NCBI GenBank assembly: GCA_964632495.1
Contig: CAZWDS010000043.1
Span: forward strand, 1-26,339
DNA length: 26,339 nucleotides
Source: CALKXV01 sp964632495
GTDB lineage: Bacteria; Pseudomonadota; Alphaproteobacteria; Rhodobacterales; Rhodobacteraceae
Reading direction: 5' to 3'
This document shows positions 23,789 through 26,339 of this stretch, piece by piece. Made by a program: the position numbers and the translations under genes. The notes beneath the pieces are model-generated. The model saw only the letters and a program-made list of their open reading frames with translations. It was not told the origin of the DNA and made no database searches. Each line of letters opens with the position of its first letter. Position 1 is the first letter of the stretch.

Positions 23789-23905
23789 TTAAAACGAGTT
23801 GCTGACAGCACGCGTGCCAGCGGCCACATCGTCGGCGAATCCGGCGAAAGTGTTACACCCCGAAAGACCCGCGATCATGATCACCAAAAGTACTGCTCTT
23901 TTCAT
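23789..23905 (-). CDS. Entericidin-like small lipoprotein, 38 aa
   Basis: ATG at 23905 opens a frame of 38 codons. The peptide starts MKRAVLLVIMIAGLSGCN, a complete lipoprotein signal with the lipidated C17 (lipobox LSGC), and continues with the polar, helical FAGFADDVAAGTRAVSNSF, matching the entericidin A/B pattern of bacteriolytic or stress-related small lipoproteins. Its ribosome binding site GAGGA lies inside the last codons of the solute-binding protein gene, whose stop is only 5 bp upstream. No second entericidin gene lies next to it. Too short to be picked by most ORF callers. Confidence 0.85.
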   Translation of the reverse strand: MKRAVLLVIMIAGLSGCNTFAGFADDVAAGTRAVSNSF

Positions 23906-23910
23906 TATTT

Positions 23911-25716
23911 TTAATCCTCTTCATACCACCAGACATCAGGCTGGAAGCCAATCCAATCCCCGTACATCGGCAATTTATCGGGGAACTTTAGTTCTTTCAC
24001 GTGGGCCAGACGCGAGATCGGCGAGTGCCACGTCGGGATCACATAGCGCCCCGAGGTCATGACCCGGTCCAGCGCTTTGACAGCGGCCACGAAATCCTCC
24101 TGACTGGCCGAGGTTAACAAACGCTCGATCATCGCTTCGGCAGCCGGGCTTTTAACCCCCATCCAATTGCGGCTGCCTTCGGTATCGGCCGCCTCGCTGC
24201 CCCAATAGAGGTTCTGTTCGTTGCCGGGCGACAGGGACAAACCGCGCGCATACCACGTCATGTCGAAGTCAAAGACTTTGGTACGTTCCTTGTATTCCGC
24301 GGAATCGACCGAAGTGACGCTGACATCAATGCCCATCCGTTCCAGCGCGGCTTTGAAGATATCGACAATCTGCTGCGTTTCCGTGGACCCGTTGGACAAA
24401 AGCACTTCGAAAGCAAAAGCCTCGCCTTGTTCGTTGCTCAACACGCCGTCCTGCAAAGTCCAGCCCGCCTCGGCCATCAAACCAAGTGCGGCGCGGATAT
24501 TGGCACGGTTCCGCTCGGTTCCGTCGCTGACGGGCAGGGCATAGCCCTCCATGGCGCCAGGCAGCAGATCGGCGGCAACTGGCTCCAGAAACTCTTTCAC
24601 ACGTCCCGTGGCCGGCCCCGTGTCCATGCCCAGAACCGAATTCGCGAAATACGACGCGATCCGCGGCTGTGCTTCGCCGTTGATCGTCTGGTTGATGAAT
24701 TCGAAGTTGAACGCCGTGATCATCGCCTCGCGCACCCGCCAGTCTTCGAACTGAGGTCGGCGCGTGTTCATCACCAAGCCCCTGATCCCGGTGGGACGTT
24801 GATGCGGAATGATGGATTTCACCATGTCGCCCGATTGAATGGCGGGGAAATCGTATTGGGTGTCCCACTTCTGAACGCTGGTTTCGCGGTTGGTGGTCAG
24901 AAGGCCCGCCTTAAAAGTTTCAAACATCGCAGTGCCGTCGGCAAAGAACTCCATCCGAATTTCATCCAGATTGGCCATACCCTTACGATACGGGACAACA
25001 TCATTGCCCCAATAGTCAGGGTTCCGCGTCAACACCAACGAGCGGCCGGGATCCACGTCAGAGATCACGTAAGGCGCAGAAGAAATAGGGATGATGTCAG
25101 TGCCGCTTTCGGCGAAATCCACGCCATCCCATTGCGCTTTCTTCAGGATCGGACGCATGCCCAGAATCAGGGGCAGTTCGTCATCGCGGGTGTTGAACGT
25201 GAATTTAACTGATCTTTCGCCGGTTTGTTCGGTGCTGGCCACTTTCTTCCATGACCCGTGATAACGCGGGTGGCCGACGGTGCCCAAAGTCTCATACGAC
25301 CAGATCACGTCTTCAACCGTCAAAGGCGTGCCATCCGAGAATTTGGCTTCGGGCCTAAGCGTGAATTCGACCCAGGACCGATCCTCGGGAACCTCGATTG
25401 ATTCGGCGATCAGTCCATAAAGTGTGAAGGGTTCGTCATAACTTCGGCCCATAAGGCTTTCATGTGCAAGGAACCTCAATTGCCACGGGACTCGCCCTTT
25501 CAGGATGTGCGGATTAAGGGAATCAAAGCTTCCCACTTCGCCCTGAACGATTTTCCCGCCCTTTGGCGCGTCCGGATTGGCATAGGGCAAAGACACAAAA
25601 TCGGGTGGCAGTGCGGGTTCACCGTACATAGCTATGCCATGCTTGGGCTCTGCGTGCGCCGCGCCAATGGTTAACGCGACGGCTGCGGCGATGGATAGGC
25701 GGCGACTAATGTTCAT
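23911..25716 (-). CDS. Extracellular solute-binding protein, family 5 (YejA-like)
   Basis: This 601-aa periplasmic protein binds peptides or related solutes for an ABC importer. It has a Sec signal peptide ending AHA at residue 22, then the family 5 pattern with PDAPKGGKIVQGEVGSFDS, the FTLRPEAKFSDGTPLTVEDV motif and WYARGLSLSPGNEQNLYWGS towards the C-terminus. The length and the PYANPDAPKGG start resemble YejA (microcin C/oligopeptide). Downstream is an entericidin-like lipoprotein instead of the usual yejB permease gene, so the permease partner must be elsewhere or lost. Confidence 0.92.
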   Translation of the reverse strand: MNISRRLSIAAAVALTIGAAHAEPKHGIAMYGEPALPPDFVSLPYANPDAPKGGKIVQGEVGSFDSLNPHILKGRVPWQLRFLAHESLMGRSYDEPFTLYGLIAESIEVPEDRSWVEFTLRPEAKFSDGTPLTVEDVIWSYETLGTVGHPRYHGSWKKVASTEQTGERSVKFTFNTRDDELPLILGMRPILKKAQWDGVDFAESGTDIIPISSAPYVISDVDPGRSLVLTRNPDYWGNDVVPYRKGMANLDEIRMEFFADGTAMFETFKAGLLTTNRETSVQKWDTQYDFPAIQSGDMVKSIIPHQRPTGIRGLVMNTRRPQFEDWRVREAMITAFNFEFINQTINGEAQPRIASYFANSVLGMDTGPATGRVKEFLEPVAADLLPGAMEGYALPVSDGTERNRANIRAALGLMAEAGWTLQDGVLSNEQGEAFAFEVLLSNGSTETQQIVDIFKAALERMGIDVSVTSVDSAEYKERTKVFDFDMTWYARGLSLSPGNEQNLYWGSEAADTEGSRNWMGVKSPAAEAMIERLLTSASQEDFVAAVKALDRVMTSGRYVIPTWHSPISRLAHVKELKFPDKLPMYGDWIGFQPDVWWYEED

Positions 25717-25752
25717 TTGTAGACAATCCTTTTGCTCGGCCCTTTTTGTGTA

Positions 25753-25781
25753 AGCCTACGGACCGTTTCGTGAGTTTTCAA
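25753..25781 (-). promoter_or_regulatory. Predicted promoter of the solute-binding protein gene
   Basis: On the minus strand TTGAAA (25781-25776) is followed after 17 nt by TAGGCT (25758-25753). The -35 box is good, the -10 box weak. It is divergent from the small RNA promoter at 25791-25819, with only nine bases between the two -35 boxes, so a shared regulator could act on both. Confidence 0.4.
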
Positions 25782-25790
25782 ACTTTTAGC

Positions 25791-25819
25791 TTGGACAGCG
25801 GCGAAAGGTTGCGTATAAC
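25791..25819 (+). promoter_or_regulatory. Sigma-70 promoter of the candidate small RNA
   Basis: TTGGAC (25791-25796) and TATAAC (25814-25819) are separated by exactly 17 nt. The expected start of transcription is A25826 or nearby. No ORF with a ribosome binding site lies downstream before the terminator. Confidence 0.65.
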
Positions 25820-25825
25820 AAACTC

Positions 25826-25900
25826 ACTGCTCGATAGGTTTCTTGCCTGTATGAAACCTGCCTCAATAACTTAACGCCCGCCTTGTGCGGGCGTTTTTTT
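25826..25900 (+). ncRNA. Candidate small RNA, about 75 nt
   Basis: Between a canonical promoter and a strong terminator lies a stretch without a gene on either strand. AGGTTTC (25836-25842) and GAAACCT (25853-25859) form a 7-bp stem with a 10-nt loop, then an unpaired linker of about 13 nt (GCCTCAATAACTT), then the terminator hairpin with a U-tail. This is the layout of a trans-acting, Hfq-type small RNA. A tiny frame inside (ATGAAACC... seven codons to TAA) has no ribosome binding site. I do not recognise a known family such as 6S, 4.5S or tmRNA. Confidence 0.6.
25873..25900 (+). terminator. Rho-independent terminator of the candidate small RNA
   Basis: AACGCCCGC (25873-25881) and GCGGGCGTT (25887-25895) form a perfect 9-bp stem around a 5-nt loop, followed by five more T's (7 T's in the whole run). 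On the minus strand the tail is TTAAGTTATT, so it may also end the MFS transcript whose stop is at 25968. Confidence 0.9.
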
Positions 25901-25967
25901 CTGCCCTGCTTAATCATTATGAATGCGCCTGTTTTGGACCCGATTGCGTGTTTGGGTAACGAATCAA

Positions 25968-26339
25968 TCACGCGGCCCGCCGTCCCGCAGCTTTTTCCTG
26001 TAGAACCAACCAGATCAAAGCGCATGTTGCCAAAAGCAGGAAGGGGATCATGGCCAGATTGACCAGGCTCCAACCCTCAACGGGCGAGCCACCCAGACAG
26101 TTCATCAATCCGCCTGAGGAAAGCGACGCAAGGGTCACACATCCAAAGACAATCATGTCATTCATCCCCTGCACACGGCCCCTCTCTTCGGGCGTATGCG
26201 CACTGGCCAGCATGGTGGTCGCGCCGATGAAGCCAAAGTTCCAGCCGATGCCCAACAAGACCAATGCCCCGAAAAAGTGCGGCAGCTCGGTGCCGGACAA
26301 GGCTACACCACCTGCAATCGCCAAAATCAACAGGCCCAG
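25968..26339 (-). CDS. MFS transporter, C-terminal part, runs off the window
   Basis: The frame is open through the right edge (last codons read LGLLILAIAGG) and shows 124 codons including stop. Four hydrophobic segments and the loop HTPEERGRVQGMNDMIVFG fit the last third of an MFS permease, where the second copy of the loop motif and segments 9-12 lie. It ends in LIWLVLQEKAAGRRAA. The start and substrate are outside the window. The bidirectional-looking terminator at 25873-25900 lies downstream. Confidence 0.85.
   Translation of the reverse strand: MGLLILAIAGGVALSGTELPHFFGALVLLGIGWNFGFIGATTMLASAHTPEERGRVQGMNDMIVFGCVTLASLSSGGLMNCLGGSPVEGWSLVNLAMIPFLLLATCALIWLVLQEKAAGRRAA

Noticed and set aside
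25851..25874. Seven-codon ORF (ATG to TAA) within the candidate small RNA
   Set aside because: No ribosome binding site and the start is inside the hairpin loop/stem; more likely chance.
1..26339. tRNA, rRNA, CRISPR, insertion sequences, attachment sites
   Set aside because: No cloverleaf-like spacing, repeated arrays, transposase motifs or terminal repeats noticed on either strand; by eye only.

Overview
The window looks like a piece of an alphaproteobacterial chromosome, most likely Rhodobacteraceae (Roseobacter group). The reasons are the high GC content, a DksA with a single cysteine in the usual zinc-finger region, DUF2852-type small membrane proteins, an Edd/Eda pair, a leucyl/arginyl-protein transferase of the bacterial Bpt type, and many short overlapping start/stop junctions. 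No search could be run, so the placement rests on recall of protein families. I see no tRNA, rRNA, insertion sequence, CRISPR array or prophage. It is a core-genome-like region with several small genes that are easy to miss.

Left part (1-6400). A minus-strand group reads RDD-family membrane protein and bpt (N-degron pathway), preceded by two tandem DUF2852 paralogues. The upstream DUF2852 promoter is flanked by two copies of a 7-5-7 inverted repeat. A YbaK-like aminoacyl-tRNA deacylase diverges from glnE, the large two-domain glutamine synthetase adenylyltransferase, which is followed by a small conserved-looking ORF.

Entner-Doudoroff part (6398-8973). edd and eda lie on the minus strand, with a LacI-type palindrome 43 bp upstream of edd. 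On the plus strand follow a 33-codon ORF, an RlmI-like rRNA methyltransferase and an overlapping PIN-domain protein.

Central part (10961-17040, minus strand). A long, tightly packed cluster runs MoxR AAA ATPase, AEC transporter, GNAT acetyltransferase, DUF2927 lipoprotein, 55-aa membrane protein, CoxE-like VWA protein, a small membrane gene with an in-frame stop, a 39-aa membrane protein and an M48 metalloprotease. Most junctions overlap by 1-4 bases. A MoxR ATPase plus a VWA protein, embedded with lipoproteins, small membrane proteins and a membrane protease, is the best candidate here for a poorly described multi-gene system, possibly acting at the envelope.

Right part (17161-26339). dksA is preceded by a 16-aa leader ORF whose stop codon overlaps an upstream start of dksA, and is followed by a strong terminator. 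Then come an FAD monooxygenase and the ZapE ATPase (plus strand), and on the minus strand a 78-aa protein, an acyl-CoA ligase, a DsbA/FrnE-like oxidoreductase and a Bcr/CflA-type efflux pump in one probable operon. Further right, a family 5 solute-binding protein (minus) has an entericidin-like lipoprotein directly downstream and its own terminator. Divergent from it is an apparently unannotated small RNA with a good sigma-70 promoter and an intrinsic terminator. The window ends inside a minus-strand MFS transporter.
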